Positions 54,103 to 62,698 are shown, counted from the stretch's first letter. The stretch: 64,000 nt of DNA from Alphaproteobacteria bacterium (GCA_018820205.1 JAHJOK010000075.1:186001-250000), one strand, 5' to 3'. A program made the numbers and translations. The notes: a model not told the origin generated them from the sequence alone.

Positions 54103-55488
54103 ATGCGCGTCTTTCTCGCATCCATCCCCCTGGAGACCGCCCGCGTCGTCGTGATCGGCGGCGGCGAGGCCGCTCTGGCCAAGCTGCGGCTGTTCGTCGA
54201 TAGCCCGGCCGAAGTGCTCTGGTTCGCGCCGGAGGGGGCGCCCGAGGGACCGGAGGCGCCGACCACGGCTCCGGCGGCGATCGCGCGCACGCCCGGCGCC
54301 GACGATCTGGCCGGCGCGCGGCTGGTCTTCATCGCGGTGGATGATGCGGGCGAGGCTGCGCGCCTGGCGGATCTCGCGCGCGCTGCGGGGGCACAGGTCA
54401 ATGTCGTTGATCGTCCGGCGCTGAGCGATTTCCAGACTCCGGCCCTGATCGACCGGGATCAGGTCGTGGTCGGCATCGCCACCGGCGGTACGGCGCCCAT
54501 CCTGGCGCGCGATCTGCGCTCCCGGATCGAGGCGGTGCTGCCGATGTCGCTGGGGCCGCTGGCGCGACTGGCGGGCGATCTGCGCGACACGGTCAAGGCG
54601 ACCGTGCCCGATTTTCTGGCGCGGAGGCGGTTCTGGGAGAAGGCGTTTCGAGGGCCTGCGGCGGAATTGGCCGGGGCAGGCAAGGCGGCCGAGGCACGGC
54701 GCGAGATGCTCCGTCTACTGAATATATGCGCGCCCGAGGCGGGCGTGGTGCATATTGTCGGGGCGGGGCCGGGCGACCCGGAGCTGCTGACGCTGAAGGC
54801 GCTGCGGGTGCTGCAGGACGCCGATGTGATCATCCACGACCGGCTGGTGCCCGAGGCGGTGCTTGCCCGCGCGCGGCGCGATGCGCGCAGGCTCTATGTC
54901 GGCAAGACGCGCGGCGACCATTCGGTGCCCCAGGACCAGATCGAACAGCTGATGGTCGACGAGGCGCGCGCCGGTCATCGGGTCGTGCGGCTGAAGGGCG
55001 GCGATCCGTTCGTGTTCGGCCGCGGCGGCGAGGAGCTGGAGGCCATGCGCAAGGCCGGCGTGGCGGTGTTCGTGGTGCCGGGGATCACGGCGGCCCTGGG
55101 CTGCGCGGCGTCGGCCGGGATCCCGCTGACGCACCGCGAACACGCCCAGTCGGTGACCTTCGTCACGGCGCAGGAAAAGCCGGGCGGCGCGGCCCCGGAC
55201 TGGCGGCGTCTGGCCGGACCGAACCAGACCCTGGCCGTCTATATGGGCGCGGGCCGGGCGGCGGAGACGGCGGCCGAACTGATCGCGGCGGGTCGGGCGG
55301 CGTCGACGCCGGTGGCGATCGTGGAGAACGGCTCGCGGCCGGACGAGCGGGTTTTGAACGGGACGCTGGAGGGTCTGGGCGGGTTGGTGGCGCGGTCCAA
55401 CCTGACCGGCCCGGCCCTGCTGTTCGTCGGCGAGTGCGCGGCGTTCAGCGCGGCCGAACTGGACGTGCGGGCGGAGGCGGCGGCATGA
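54103..55488 (+). CDS. cysG: Siroheme synthase (precorrin-2 dehydrogenase/ferrochelatase + uroporphyrinogen-III methyltransferase)
   Basis: 461 aa. The N-terminal part (about 1-210) is the dehydrogenase/chelatase (VVVIGGGEAALAKLRLF, VNVVDRPALSDFQTPALIDRDQVVVGIATGGTAPILARDLRSRIE). The C-terminal part (about 215-455) is the SAM-dependent methyltransferase (VHIVGAGPGDPELLTLKALRVLQDADVIIHDRLV, YVGKTRGDHSVPQDQIEQLMV, RLKGGDPFVFGRGGEELEAM, GITAALGCAASAGIPLTHRE). It makes siroheme for the sulfite reductase encoded two genes on. Overlaps the DUF2849 gene by 4 nt (ATGA). Confidence 0.97.
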   Translation: MRVFLASIPLETARVVVIGGGEAALAKLRLFVDSPAEVLWFAPEGAPEGPEAPTTAPAAIARTPGADDLAGARLVFIAVDDAGEAARLADLARAAGAQVNVVDRPALSDFQTPALIDRDQVVVGIATGGTAPILARDLRSRIEAVLPMSLGPLARLAGDLRDTVKATVPDFLARRRFWEKAFRGPAAELAGAGKAAEARREMLRLLNICAPEAGVVHIVGAGPGDPELLTLKALRVLQDADVIIHDRLVPEAVLARARRDARRLYVGKTRGDHSVPQDQIEQLMVDEARAGHRVVRLKGGDPFVFGRGGEELEAMRKAGVAVFVVPGITAALGCAASAGIPLTHREHAQSVTFVTAQEKPGGAAPDWRRLAGPNQTLAVYMGAGRAAETAAELIAAGRAASTPVAIVENGSRPDERVLNGTLEGLGGLVARSNLTGPALLFVGECAAFSAAELDVRAEAAA

Positions 55489-55832
55489 AGATCGTGACCG
55501 CCAACCGGCTGAGCGACGGACGGGTGCTGTATCTTGGCGCCGGCGACCGGGCCGTCACGGGCGTCGGCGAAGCGGCGGTGTTCGACGCGGGCGCGGCCGA
55601 TGCGGCCCTGGCGGTCGCGGCGGCGCGGCCGGACGTTTTCGTCAATCCCTATCTGGTCGAGGTGGGCGAGCACGCGTTCACCGGCCGCGACCGGCTGAAA
55701 GAATCGATCCGGGCGGCCGGCCCGACCGTGGGGCACAGCCTGGATCATGGAGCGCGGACCTCCAGGTCCGCATCCGCCAAGCCCATCAAAGAAGCGGACC
55801 TGGAGGTCCGCGCTCCGAATAGGGCCGTCTGA
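55485..55832 (+). CDS. DUF2849 protein extended by an in-frame palindromic repeat
   Basis: 115 aa. Residues 1 to about 88 are DUF2849 (MKIVTANRLSDGRVLYLGAGDRAV...FVNPYLVEV...GRDRLKESIRAAGPTVG), a small protein almost always placed between cysG and the sulfite reductase gene; it may assist siroheme or reductase assembly. The last about 24 codons (from GARTSRSAS to DLEVRAP) are wholly encoded by the type B REP pair at 55749-55816, after which only NRAV remains before the stop. The native C-terminal tail has thus been replaced or extended. The stop overlaps the cysI start (TGATG). Confidence 0.88.
   Translation: MKIVTANRLSDGRVLYLGAGDRAVTGVGEAAVFDAGAADAALAVAAARPDVFVNPYLVEVGEHAFTGRDRLKESIRAAGPTVGHSLDHGARTSRSASAKPIKEADLEVRAPNRAV
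55749..55816. repeat. Type B REP pair (68 bp) inside the DUF2849 coding region
   Basis: Perfect 23-bp inverted arms at 55749-55771 and 55794-55816, each self-complementary (GCGGACCTCCAGGTCCGC core), are separated by 22 bp. It is the same element as at 11860-11924. The left arms are identical in the two places. Confidence 0.92.
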
Positions 55833-57499
55833 TGTACCGCTATGACGAGTTCGACGCCGCCCTGGTGCGCGAGCGGGTCGAGGAATTCCGCGATCAGGTC
55901 GAACGCCGGGTCTCGGGCGCCCTGACCGAGGACGAGTTCAAGCCGCTGCGGCTGATGAACGGCGTCTATCTGCAACTGCACGCCTATATGCTGCGGGTCG
56001 CCGTGCCCTATGGCGTGATGAACGGCGGCCAGATGCGCAGGCTGGCCCACGTCGCCCGGACCTATGACAAGGGCTATGGGCATTTCACGACGCGGACGAA
56101 CATCCAGTTCAACTGGCCCGCGCTGAGCGATCTGCCGGCGATCCTGACGGAGCTGGCCGAGGTCGAGATGCACGCCATCCAGACCAGCGGAAACTGCATC
56201 CGGAACGTCACCACCGACGTCTTCGCGGGCGCCGCCGACGACGAGATCGAGGATCCGCGCCCGTGGTGCGAAATCCTGCGCCAATGGTCGACCATCCACC
56301 CCGAGTTCTCGTTCCTGCCGCGCAAATTCAAGATCGCGGTGATCGGCGCCGAGAAGGACCGCGCGGCCATTCGGACGCATGATGTCGGCCTGCGCATCGT
56401 GCGCGGTGACGACGGCGGGACGGCGTTTCAGGTGTTCGTCGGGGGTGGGCAGGGGCGGTTGCCTCACATCGGGCAGGAGATCGCGGCGGCGGTGCCGGGG
56501 TCCGAGATCCTGGCCTATCTGACCGCCATCCTGCGGGCCTACAACCTGCTGGGACGGCGCGACAACATCCACAAGGCGCGGATCAAGATCCTGGTCGCGT
56601 CGCTGGGGATCGAGGCGTTCCGCGAGGAGGTCGAACGCCAGTTCGCGACCCTGCGTCAGGAGGACCTGCGCATTCCCGACGCCGAGATGGCGCGGATCAA
56701 GGCCTATTTCGCGCCGCCGCCGTTCGCCGACCTGCCGCGGACGTCGGGCGCCTTCGACCGGGCGGTTCTGGCCGATCCCGACTTCGCCCGTTTCAGCCGG
56801 ACCAACGTCCGTCGCCATCGTCAGGCGGGATACGCCAGCGTGGTGATCTCGCTGAAGCCGCTGGACGGCGTCCCCGGCGACATCACCGCCGAACAGATGG
56901 AGGCGGTCGCCGACCTGGCCCAGCGGTATTCGTTCGACGAGGTGCGCGGGGCCTATGAGCAGAACCTGGTCCTGCCCCACGTCCGGCTGGACGACACTCC
57001 GGCCTTGTGGCGCGCGCTGCTGAAGGCCGGGCTGGCGACCGCCAACGCCGATCTGGCCACCGACATCATCGCCTGCCCGGGTCTGGACTACTGCAGCCTG
57101 GCCAACGCCCGCTCGATCCCGGTGGCGCAGGACCTGTCGCGCCGTCTGGCGGACCTGGCCTGGCAGGAGGACGTCGGACCGGTGCGGATCAACATGAGCG
57201 GCTGCATCAACGCCTGCGGCCATCACCACGTCGGCCATATCGGCGTGCTGGGCGTCGATCGGAAGGGCGAGGAATACTACCAGATCACGGTCGGCGGCTC
57301 GCCCGACGAACAGGCGGCCTTGGGCGAGATCGTCGGCCGCAGCTTGGCCGCCGACGAGGTCGCCCCCGCAATCCAGCGCGCGCTGGACCGCTATCTGGTC
57401 ATCCGAGAACAGGGCGAGCGGTTCATCGACACAGTGCGGCGCGTCGGCGCCGATCCCTTCCGCCAAGCCATTTACGAGCCGATCGATGCTGCTGCTTGA
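55832..57499 (+). CDS. cysI: Siroheme-dependent sulfite reductase (nitrite/sulfite reductase family)
   Basis: 555 aa. Two ferredoxin-like and two catalytic repeats: RLMNGVYLQLHAYMLRVAVPYGVMNGGQMRRLAHVARTYDKGYGHFTTRTNIQFNW, IQTSGNCIRNVTTDVFAGA, and the 4Fe-4S/siroheme ligands C415-x5-C421 (ACPGLDYCSLANA) and C458-x3-C462 (SGCINACGHHH). It reduces sulfite to sulfide in the cytoplasm. It is placed with cysG and cysH, arguing for sulfite rather than nitrite. No flavoprotein subunit gene (CysJ) is nearby, so ferredoxin is a likely donor. Confidence 0.94.
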   Translation: MYRYDEFDAALVRERVEEFRDQVERRVSGALTEDEFKPLRLMNGVYLQLHAYMLRVAVPYGVMNGGQMRRLAHVARTYDKGYGHFTTRTNIQFNWPALSDLPAILTELAEVEMHAIQTSGNCIRNVTTDVFAGAADDEIEDPRPWCEILRQWSTIHPEFSFLPRKFKIAVIGAEKDRAAIRTHDVGLRIVRGDDGGTAFQVFVGGGQGRLPHIGQEIAAAVPGSEILAYLTAILRAYNLLGRRDNIHKARIKILVASLGIEAFREEVERQFATLRQEDLRIPDAEMARIKAYFAPPPFADLPRTSGAFDRAVLADPDFARFSRTNVRRHRQAGYASVVISLKPLDGVPGDITAEQMEAVADLAQRYSFDEVRGAYEQNLVLPHVRLDDTPALWRALLKAGLATANADLATDIIACPGLDYCSLANARSIPVAQDLSRRLADLAWQEDVGPVRINMSGCINACGHHHVGHIGVLGVDRKGEEYYQITVGGSPDEQAALGEIVGRSLAADEVAPAIQRALDRYLVIREQGERFIDTVRRVGADPFRQAIYEPIDAAA

Positions 57500-58559
57500 G
57501 CCCACCGTCGCGGGGATCCGCCTGCCTGTCTCCACCCCGCAGGACGAGGTCGAGGCCGCCGCCGGCGGGGCGGAGACCCTGGTGCTGGAGTTCGCCGCAT
57601 TCCGCGACGGGCGGGGGTTCTCGCTGGCCTCGATCCTGCGCGAGCGAGGATATCGCGGGCGGCTGGTCGCGGCGGGTCATGTGCTGCCCGATCAGGCGCG
57701 GCATCTGGCCCGGTCGGGATTCGATGCGGTCGAGCGACCGGTCGGCGACGATCCGGCGCCCTGGGCCCGGATGCTGGATGCGTTCGACGTGGTCTATCAG
57801 CCGGCCACGGACGAGACTCGCCCCGCTTGGAGACGCCGGGCCGCAGCCGCCGCCTCGAACCCTGAACGTCTGGCCGCCCTGCTGAACGCCCAGACGCGCG
57901 ACGCCGATGCGGTCGATATCCTGCGCGCGGCCTTCGCCGTGCCCGGTCTGAAGCTGGGCGTGCTGTCGTCGTTCGGGGCCGAGGCGGCGGTGCTGCTGGA
58001 CCTGGTGGCAAGGACGCGGCCACAGACGCCGGTGATCTTTCTGGAGACGGGCCAGCATTTCCTGCAGACCCTGCAATACCGCAAACAGCTGAGCGACCGG
58101 CTGGGGCTGACCGATGTGCGTCTGGTCACGCCGACCGCCGACGAGCGGACCTCGATCGATCCCGGGGACGATCTGTGGCGCACCGATCCCGACGCTTGCT
58201 GCGACCTGCGCAAGGTGCGGCCGATGGCGCGGGCGGCGGCCGGGTTCGACGGGCTGATCACCGGACGAAAACGCTATCAGGCCGCGACACGACTGACGCT
58301 CGAGGTGTTCGAGGTGCTGGACGGGCAGTTGCGGGTCAATCCGCTGGCCGGGTGGAGCGCCGAGGACATCGAGGACTACGCGGCCGCCCGCGACCTTCCG
58401 CGACACCCGCTGGTGGAACAGGGCTATGCCTCGATCGGCTGCTGGCCCTGCACATCGGTCGTGGCGCCCGGCGCCGATGCGCGATCCGGCCGCTGGTCGG
58501 GCGTGGACAAGGTGGAGTGCGGCATTCACCTTGGCGCGCGGCTGGCCTCTGCCGCCTGA
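57486..58559 (+). CDS. cysH: DUF934-CysH fusion: adenylylsulfate (APS/PAPS) reductase
   Basis: 357 aa from the ATG at 57486, overlapping cysI by 14 nt. Residues about 1-118 are DUF934 (TLVLEFAAFRDGRGFSLASILRERGYRGRLVAAGHVLPDQARHLARSGFDAVE), normally a separate small gene. Residues about 125-357 are CysH (LSSFGAEAAVLLDLVARTRPQTPVIFLETGQHFLQTLQYRKQL, ITGRKRYQAATR, VNPLAGWSAEDIEDYA). C238-C239 and C319-x2-C322 (CCDLRK and GCWPC) are the [4Fe-4S] ligands found in APS reductases and absent from E. coli-type PAPS reductase. ECGIH near the end supplies the catalytic Cys. Confidence 0.93.
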   Translation: MLLLEPTVAGIRLPVSTPQDEVEAAAGGAETLVLEFAAFRDGRGFSLASILRERGYRGRLVAAGHVLPDQARHLARSGFDAVERPVGDDPAPWARMLDAFDVVYQPATDETRPAWRRRAAAAASNPERLAALLNAQTRDADAVDILRAAFAVPGLKLGVLSSFGAEAAVLLDLVARTRPQTPVIFLETGQHFLQTLQYRKQLSDRLGLTDVRLVTPTADERTSIDPGDDLWRTDPDACCDLRKVRPMARAAAGFDGLITGRKRYQAATRLTLEVFEVLDGQLRVNPLAGWSAEDIEDYAAARDLPRHPLVEQGYASIGCWPCTSVVAPGADARSGRWSGVDKVECGIHLGARLASAA

Positions 58560-58580
58560 TCCCGTTCCGCAAGAGACCCC

Positions 58581-59606
58581 ATGCCCGTCACGTCATCGAT
58601 CATCGACCTCATCGGCAACACGCCGCTGATCCGGCTGAACCGCCTGTCGGAGGCGACCGGCTGTGAAATCCTGGGCAAGGCCGAGTTCATGAATCCCGGC
58701 CAGTCGATCAAGGACCGCGCGGCTCTGTCGATCGTCCGCGCCGCCCGCGCCAACGGGTCGTTGAGGCCCGGCGGGACGATCGTGGAGGGGACGGCGGGCA
58801 ATACCGGGATCGGCCTGGCCCTGGTCGGGGCCGCCCTGGGCCATCCGGTCGTGATCGTCATTCCCCGCACCCAGTCGGAAGAGAAGAAGTCCGCCATCCG
58901 CGCCCTGGGCGCCCGGCTGATCGAGGTGGACGCGGCCCCGTTCTCAAGCCCGAACCATTTCGTCCACTATTCCGGGCGGCTGGCCAAGGAACTGGAGGCG
59001 TCGGAACCGGACGGGGCGATCTGGGCGAACCAGTTCGACAACACCGCCAACCGCGACGCCCACTATACCGGCACCGGGCCCGAAATCTGGGAGCAGACCG
59101 GGGGCCGAATCGACGGCTTCGTCAGCGCGGTCGGGTCGGGCGGCACATTGGCGGGCGTCGGGGCGTTTCTGACGGAGCGCGATCCGTCGATCCAGGTCGC
59201 ACTGGCCGATCCGGCGGGCGCGTCCTTGTTTAACTGGTTCACCAAGGGAGAGATGACTGGCGAGGGATCGTCGATCACCGAGGGCATCGGGGTGGCGCGC
59301 ATCACCGGCAATCTGGAAGGCGTTTCGCCGGACCACGCCTATCGGATCGAGGACGCCGAGTTCCTGCCCATCCTGTTCGACCTGGTGATGCACGAGGGGC
59401 TGTCGCTGGGCGGATCGGCCGGGGTCAATCTGGCCGGAGCGGTCCGGCTGGCGCGCGAGCTGGGGCCGGGCAAGACCATCGTCACGGCTCTGTGCGACCC
59501 CGGCGCGCGCTATGCGTCCAAACTGTTCAATGCCGACTTTCTGGCGGGCAAGGGTCTGCCCCTGCCGCCGTGGACGCAGGCGGCCGGCCTGTCGTCGGCG
59601 GCCTGA
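58581..59606 (+). CDS. cysK: Cysteine synthase A
   Basis: 341 aa. Fold type II PLP enzyme: IIDLIGNTPLIRLNRLSEATGCEILGKAEFMNPGQSIKDRAALSIV (PLP lysine in SIKDR), GGTIVEGTAGNTGIGLALVGAALGH, NQFDNTANRDAHYTGTGPEIWEQT, SAVGSGGTLAGVGAFL, EGLSLGGSAGVN. It makes cysteine from O-acetylserine and sulfide, the last step of the sulfate route encoded upstream. Close to the 330-345 aa alphaproteobacterial type. Confidence 0.95.
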   Translation: MPVTSSIIDLIGNTPLIRLNRLSEATGCEILGKAEFMNPGQSIKDRAALSIVRAARANGSLRPGGTIVEGTAGNTGIGLALVGAALGHPVVIVIPRTQSEEKKSAIRALGARLIEVDAAPFSSPNHFVHYSGRLAKELEASEPDGAIWANQFDNTANRDAHYTGTGPEIWEQTGGRIDGFVSAVGSGGTLAGVGAFLTERDPSIQVALADPAGASLFNWFTKGEMTGEGSSITEGIGVARITGNLEGVSPDHAYRIEDAEFLPILFDLVMHEGLSLGGSAGVNLAGAVRLARELGPGKTIVTALCDPGARYASKLFNADFLAGKGLPLPPWTQAAGLSSAA

Positions 59607-59647
59607 AGGCTGACTTTGGACCTTTGTCCGGGTATGTGCTGCCCGAG

Positions 59648-60673
59648 ATGACGAACCACCCGCCCCACCGACTGTCCGTGGCCCCAATGATGGACTGGAC
59701 CGACCGGCATTGCCGGGCGTTTCACCGCGCCCTGACGACGCGGGCCCTGCTCTATACCGAGATGGTCACGGCGCCGGCGGTGATCCATGGGGACCGCGAA
59801 CGGCTGCTGGGGTTCGATGCGGTCGAGCATCCGGTGGCGCTGCAACTGGGCGGGTCCGATCCGGCGCAGTTGGCCGAGGCGGCGCGGATCGGCGCAGGGC
59901 TGGGTTATGACGAGATCAATCTGAACGTCGGCTGCCCCTCCGACCGGGTTCAGTCCGGCCGGTTCGGGGCGTGCCTGATGCGGGAGCCGGAAGTGGTCGC
60001 GGACTGCATGGCGGCGATCCGCGAGGCGGTGGATGTCCCCGCCACGGTCAAATGCCGGATCGGCGTGGACGATCAGGACCCGGCCGTCAGCCTGTTCGCC
60101 ACGGTGGACGCCTCGGCCGCCGTCGGCGTGACCACCTTCATCGTCCATGCGCGCAAGGCCTGGCTGAGCGGCCTGTCGCCCAAGGAGAACCGCGACGTGC
60201 CGCCGCTGGACTATGCGCTGGTGCGACGGCTGAAGCGCGAGCGTCCGCATCTGACCGTCTGCATCAATGGCGGGATCGGCTCGCTGGACGCGGCCGAGGC
60301 GCATCTGGACGACGCGGACGGAGTCGCGCTGGACGGGGTCATGCTGGGCCGGGCGGCCTATCATGAGCCGGCGATTTTGGGCGAGGTTGATCGGCGGCTG
60401 TTCGGCGCGACCGGCGGCGATATCGATCCGTTCGCGGCCATCGATCGCTACAAACCCTATCTGGCCGCGCGGCTTGGCGAGGGCTGGGGCCTGCATTCGA
60501 TGACGCGGCACATGCTGGGCGTCATGCACGGGCGGCCGGGGGCTCGGGCGTTCCGGCGCATCCTGACGGTCGAAGCGATCAAGCCCGGCGCGGGGCTGGA
60601 GGTGGTGGACCGCGCCGTCGAGGCGGTGCGAGACGCCGAGGCGCGGCGCGAGCGGATGGGCGAGGCGGCGTGA
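59648..60673 (+). CDS. dusA: tRNA-dihydrouridine(20/20a) synthase
   Basis: 341 aa from the ATG at 59648 (MTNHPPHRLSVAPMMDWTDRHCRAFHRALT). FMN-barrel of the DusA type: LLYTEMVTAPAVIHGDRERLLGF, VALQLGGSDPAQLAEAARIGAGLGYDEINLNVGCPSDRVQSGRFGACLM with the catalytic Cys in NVGCPSDRV, FIVHARKAWLSGLSPKENRDVPPLDY, and VCINGGIGSLDAA. It reduces uridines in the tRNA D-loop. It follows cysK by 41 bp; linkage to sulfur metabolism is not expected functionally. Confidence 0.95.
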   Translation: MTNHPPHRLSVAPMMDWTDRHCRAFHRALTTRALLYTEMVTAPAVIHGDRERLLGFDAVEHPVALQLGGSDPAQLAEAARIGAGLGYDEINLNVGCPSDRVQSGRFGACLMREPEVVADCMAAIREAVDVPATVKCRIGVDDQDPAVSLFATVDASAAVGVTTFIVHARKAWLSGLSPKENRDVPPLDYALVRRLKRERPHLTVCINGGIGSLDAAEAHLDDADGVALDGVMLGRAAYHEPAILGEVDRRLFGATGGDIDPFAAIDRYKPYLAARLGEGWGLHSMTRHMLGVMHGRPGARAFRRILTVEAIKPGAGLEVVDRAVEAVRDAEARRERMGEAA

Positions 60674-60677
60674 CGCC

Positions 60678-61502
60678 GTGAACGGCCTGCCGGTGAACGA
60701 ACTGCTGCTGCTGGGCGCAGCCGTGCTGGCGGCGGGGTTGGCGGGCGGGCTGATCGCAGGCCTGTTCGGCGTCGGCGGCGGCACGGTGCTGGTGCCAGCT
60801 CTGTTCTATGCGTTTTCGGTGCTGGGGCTGGGCGGTGAGAGCAATCTGCATGTCGCCATCGGCACGTCTTTGCTGACCATCGTGGCGACGTCCTGGCGGT
60901 CGCTGGGGGCCCACCGGGCGCACGGCGCCGTGGACGAGCAGGTGCTGAAGACCTGGACGCCCTGGGTCGGGGCGGGCGCCCTGGTCGGGGCCGGTCTGAC
61001 CGGGTTGACGTCGATGGAGGGGCTGGCCGTCGTCTACGGCGTCTGCCTGTTGATCGTCGCGGCGCAGATGGGCCTGCTGCCCGAGACCGTGACCCTGAGA
61101 AGCGACTTGCCGACCGGCTGGTGGCGGCGGGGCGTCGGCGGGCTGATCGGCCTGTTGTCGGCGATGATGGGCGTGGGCGGCGGCAGTTTCGGGGGGATGC
61201 TGATGACCCTGTGCGGGCGGCCGATCCATCAGGCCGTGGCGACGGCGTCCGGTTTCGGCATCGCCATCGGGGCGGCGGCGACGGTGGGCTTCGTCGGCTT
61301 CGGCTGGGGGGCGGACGGGCGGCCGCCGTTGAGCCTGGGGTATGTCAATGTCCCGGCGGCGGTGGCGATGGGGGTGCTGACCACGCTTGTGGCGCCGTTC
61401 GGGGCGCGGCTGGCGCACCGGCTGGACCGCAGGGTGCTGAGGCGGGCGTTCGCCCTCTATCTGCTGGCGACGGCGGTTTCGGTGGTCGTAAAGGCCTTCT
61501 AG
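60678..61502 (+). CDS. TauE/SafE-family sulfite/organic anion permease
   Basis: 274 aa from a GTG at 60678, 4 bp after dusA. About eight membrane helices. The duplicated family motif is present as AGLFGVGGGTVLVPALFYAF (first half) and LLSAMMGVGGGSFGGMLMTL (second half), plus HVAIGTSLLTIVATSWRSLGAHRAHGAV. TauE/SafE proteins export sulfite, sulfoacetate and other anions. The place after the sulfate-reduction genes suggests sulfite or thiosulfate handling, which is inference. Confidence 0.9.
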   Translation: MNGLPVNELLLLGAAVLAAGLAGGLIAGLFGVGGGTVLVPALFYAFSVLGLGGESNLHVAIGTSLLTIVATSWRSLGAHRAHGAVDEQVLKTWTPWVGAGALVGAGLTGLTSMEGLAVVYGVCLLIVAAQMGLLPETVTLRSDLPTGWWRRGVGGLIGLLSAMMGVGGGSFGGMLMTLCGRPIHQAVATASGFGIAIGAAATVGFVGFGWGADGRPPLSLGYVNVPAAVAMGVLTTLVAPFGARLAHRLDRRVLRRAFALYLLATAVSVVVKAF

Positions 61503-62065
61503 GGCCGCAGGGTCAGGCCGGTGGGTCGCGCCTCGAAGGCCGACAGCCGACCCAGATAGCTCATGCCCAGCAGCGAGTGGGGCAGGCCCTTCTCCACGAC
61601 CAGGGCGCGCACGTCCTCGACGCGGGCGCCGGCGACGGCGACATGTTTCAGATCGACCGGCGCAGCCTTGACGGGGCCGGAGGCGGTCTCGACCGTCTGG
61701 GTGAAGTCGGAGGGAGACAGACGCAGGCCCAGCCGCAGGGCGTCGTCGCGGGTCAGGGCCACGACGCTGGCGCCGGTGTCGACCAGCACCCGGATGGCGC
61801 GACCGTCGATGTCGGCCTCGGCCCAGTAGTGACCGTCGGCGGCGCGGGTGATCTGGGCCGGCTGACCCGGCGCAGACGCGGGTGTCGGTATCGCGACGGG
61901 CGCGGTCAGGACGGCGGCCTCGGCCACGCGCGGTTCGTGATGGGTCAGAAGCCAGGCGACGCTGAGGGAGGAAGCGGTCGCGGCGGCCATGACTATGGCG
62001 GACTGGAGATCGAAACGCACCTTCAGCGCCCTCGTGAACACGCCGCTTCTGCGACGCGCCCACAC
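61499..62065 (-). CDS. Membrane-anchored retropepsin-like aspartic protease (clan AA)
   Basis: 188 aa from the ATG at 62065; a GTG about 15 codons in is possible. One membrane helix (about 22-40, SAIVMAAATASSLSVAWLL), a Pro/Ala linker, then a single-lobe protease: GHYWAEADIDGRAIRVLVDTGASVVALTRDDALRLGLRL with catalytic Asp96 in DTGAS, and LGMSYLGRLSAFEARPTGLTL. This is the TIGR02281 type, active as a dimer on the periplasmic side. Its stop shares CTAG (61499-61502) with that of the convergent TauE gene. Confidence 0.88.
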   Translation of the reverse strand: MWARRRSGVFTRALKVRFDLQSAIVMAAATASSLSVAWLLTHHEPRVAEAAVLTAPVAIPTPASAPGQPAQITRAADGHYWAEADIDGRAIRVLVDTGASVVALTRDDALRLGLRLSPSDFTQTVETASGPVKAAPVDLKHVAVAGARVEDVRALVVEKGLPHSLLGMSYLGRLSAFEARPTGLTLRP

Positions 62066-62120
62066 TGCACGCTCGGGGTTGGGATGCGGTGAACCGACGT
62101 GGCTGACGAAAGGTTACCGG

Positions 62121-62336
62121 TCAAAAACCGAGTTTTGCCGGGTCGATTCGTGACTGGCGTATTGGGAGTTCCGTCATGATTTCAGCACGTTGTGGATCGC
62201 TCAACGCGCTCCACCCGCCGATTTCCGACAGGGTGCGATAGCATCCCAGGCACAGGCCCGTCGGCCCGTCCACGATGCAGACCTGGATGCAGGGCGTGGC
62301 GATCGACCGTGGCGGTGGCGCTACATTCGACGACAT
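62121..62336 (-). CDS. DUF1289 protein (small Cys-rich)
   Basis: 71 aa. [49 protein letters not shown] is a textbook DUF1289 sequence, with four conserved cysteines (CxxxC...CxxC) likely to bind a metal or Fe-S centre. Function unknown. It is oriented away from the 51-aa gene with 151 bp between the two starts. Confidence 0.92.
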   Translation of the reverse strand: MSSNVAPPPRSIATPCIQVCIVDGPTGLCLGCYRTLSEIGGWSALSDPQRAEIMTELPIRQSRIDPAKLGF

Positions 62337-62449
62337 GAATACGAAAACTACTCCGAAGTCGGACTAAAAAACTTGCATTTGGTCGTAGATGTGCGAGGGT
62401 GATCTCGACGCGAAACGACTAAGAGGGTGAAAATCCCTGCAAGCACGAC

Positions 62450-62483
62450 GCGTCTCTTTTCATCGTTCAGCGAAAGGAGACGC
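62450..62483 (+). promoter_or_regulatory. Hairpin sequestering the Shine-Dalgarno of the 51-aa gene
   Basis: GCGTCTCTTTTC (62450-62461) pairs with GAAAGGAGACGC (62472-62483) over 12 positions, with one U-G wobble, around a 10-nt loop. The 3' arm contains the AGGAG ribosome binding site of the ATG at 62488. A run of four U facing the Shine-Dalgarno region resembles FourU-type RNA thermometers; ligand, protein or antisense control is equally possible. Confidence 0.65.
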
Positions 62484-62487
62484 CAGG

Positions 62488-62643
62488 ATGAACGAGAGAG
62501 ACAAGAACCTCCAGCACGCCATGATGAGCTTCGCCATCTGGGGCGGAATGCTGGTGAACAACCGACAGCCGCGGTCCAGCGACCGGGTCGTCAGCCACCC
62601 CTCGAACTTCGTGCCTTTCCGGTTCGACAAGCCCCGGACCTGA
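62488..62643 (+). CDS. 51-aa protein of unknown function
   Basis: ATG at 62488 with AGGAG 8 nt upstream, TGA at 62641-62643, and a strong terminator 7 bp on. The peptide (MNERDKNLQHAMMSFAIWGG ... ending SNFVPFRFDKPRT) has a polar start, a short hydrophobic stretch (MMSFAIWGGMLV) too brief for a certain membrane helix, and a basic tail. It is not recognised. The complete translation and termination signals in so small a unit argue that it is real. Confidence 0.68.
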   Translation: MNERDKNLQHAMMSFAIWGGMLVNNRQPRSSDRVVSHPSNFVPFRFDKPRT

Positions 62644-62649
62644 AACTGA

Positions 62650-62678
62650 AAAAGCCCCGGCCGACGGCCGGGGCTTTT
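62650..62678. terminator. Bidirectional rho-independent terminator
   Basis: Perfect 13-bp stem AAAAGCCCCGGCC / GGCCGGGGCTTTT with a 3-nt GAC loop. The A-run and T-run make it functional in both directions, for the 51-aa gene on plus and the HlyD gene on minus. Confidence 0.92.
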
Positions 62679-62698
62679 GTTTGGGCGTCGCGCCTGTC

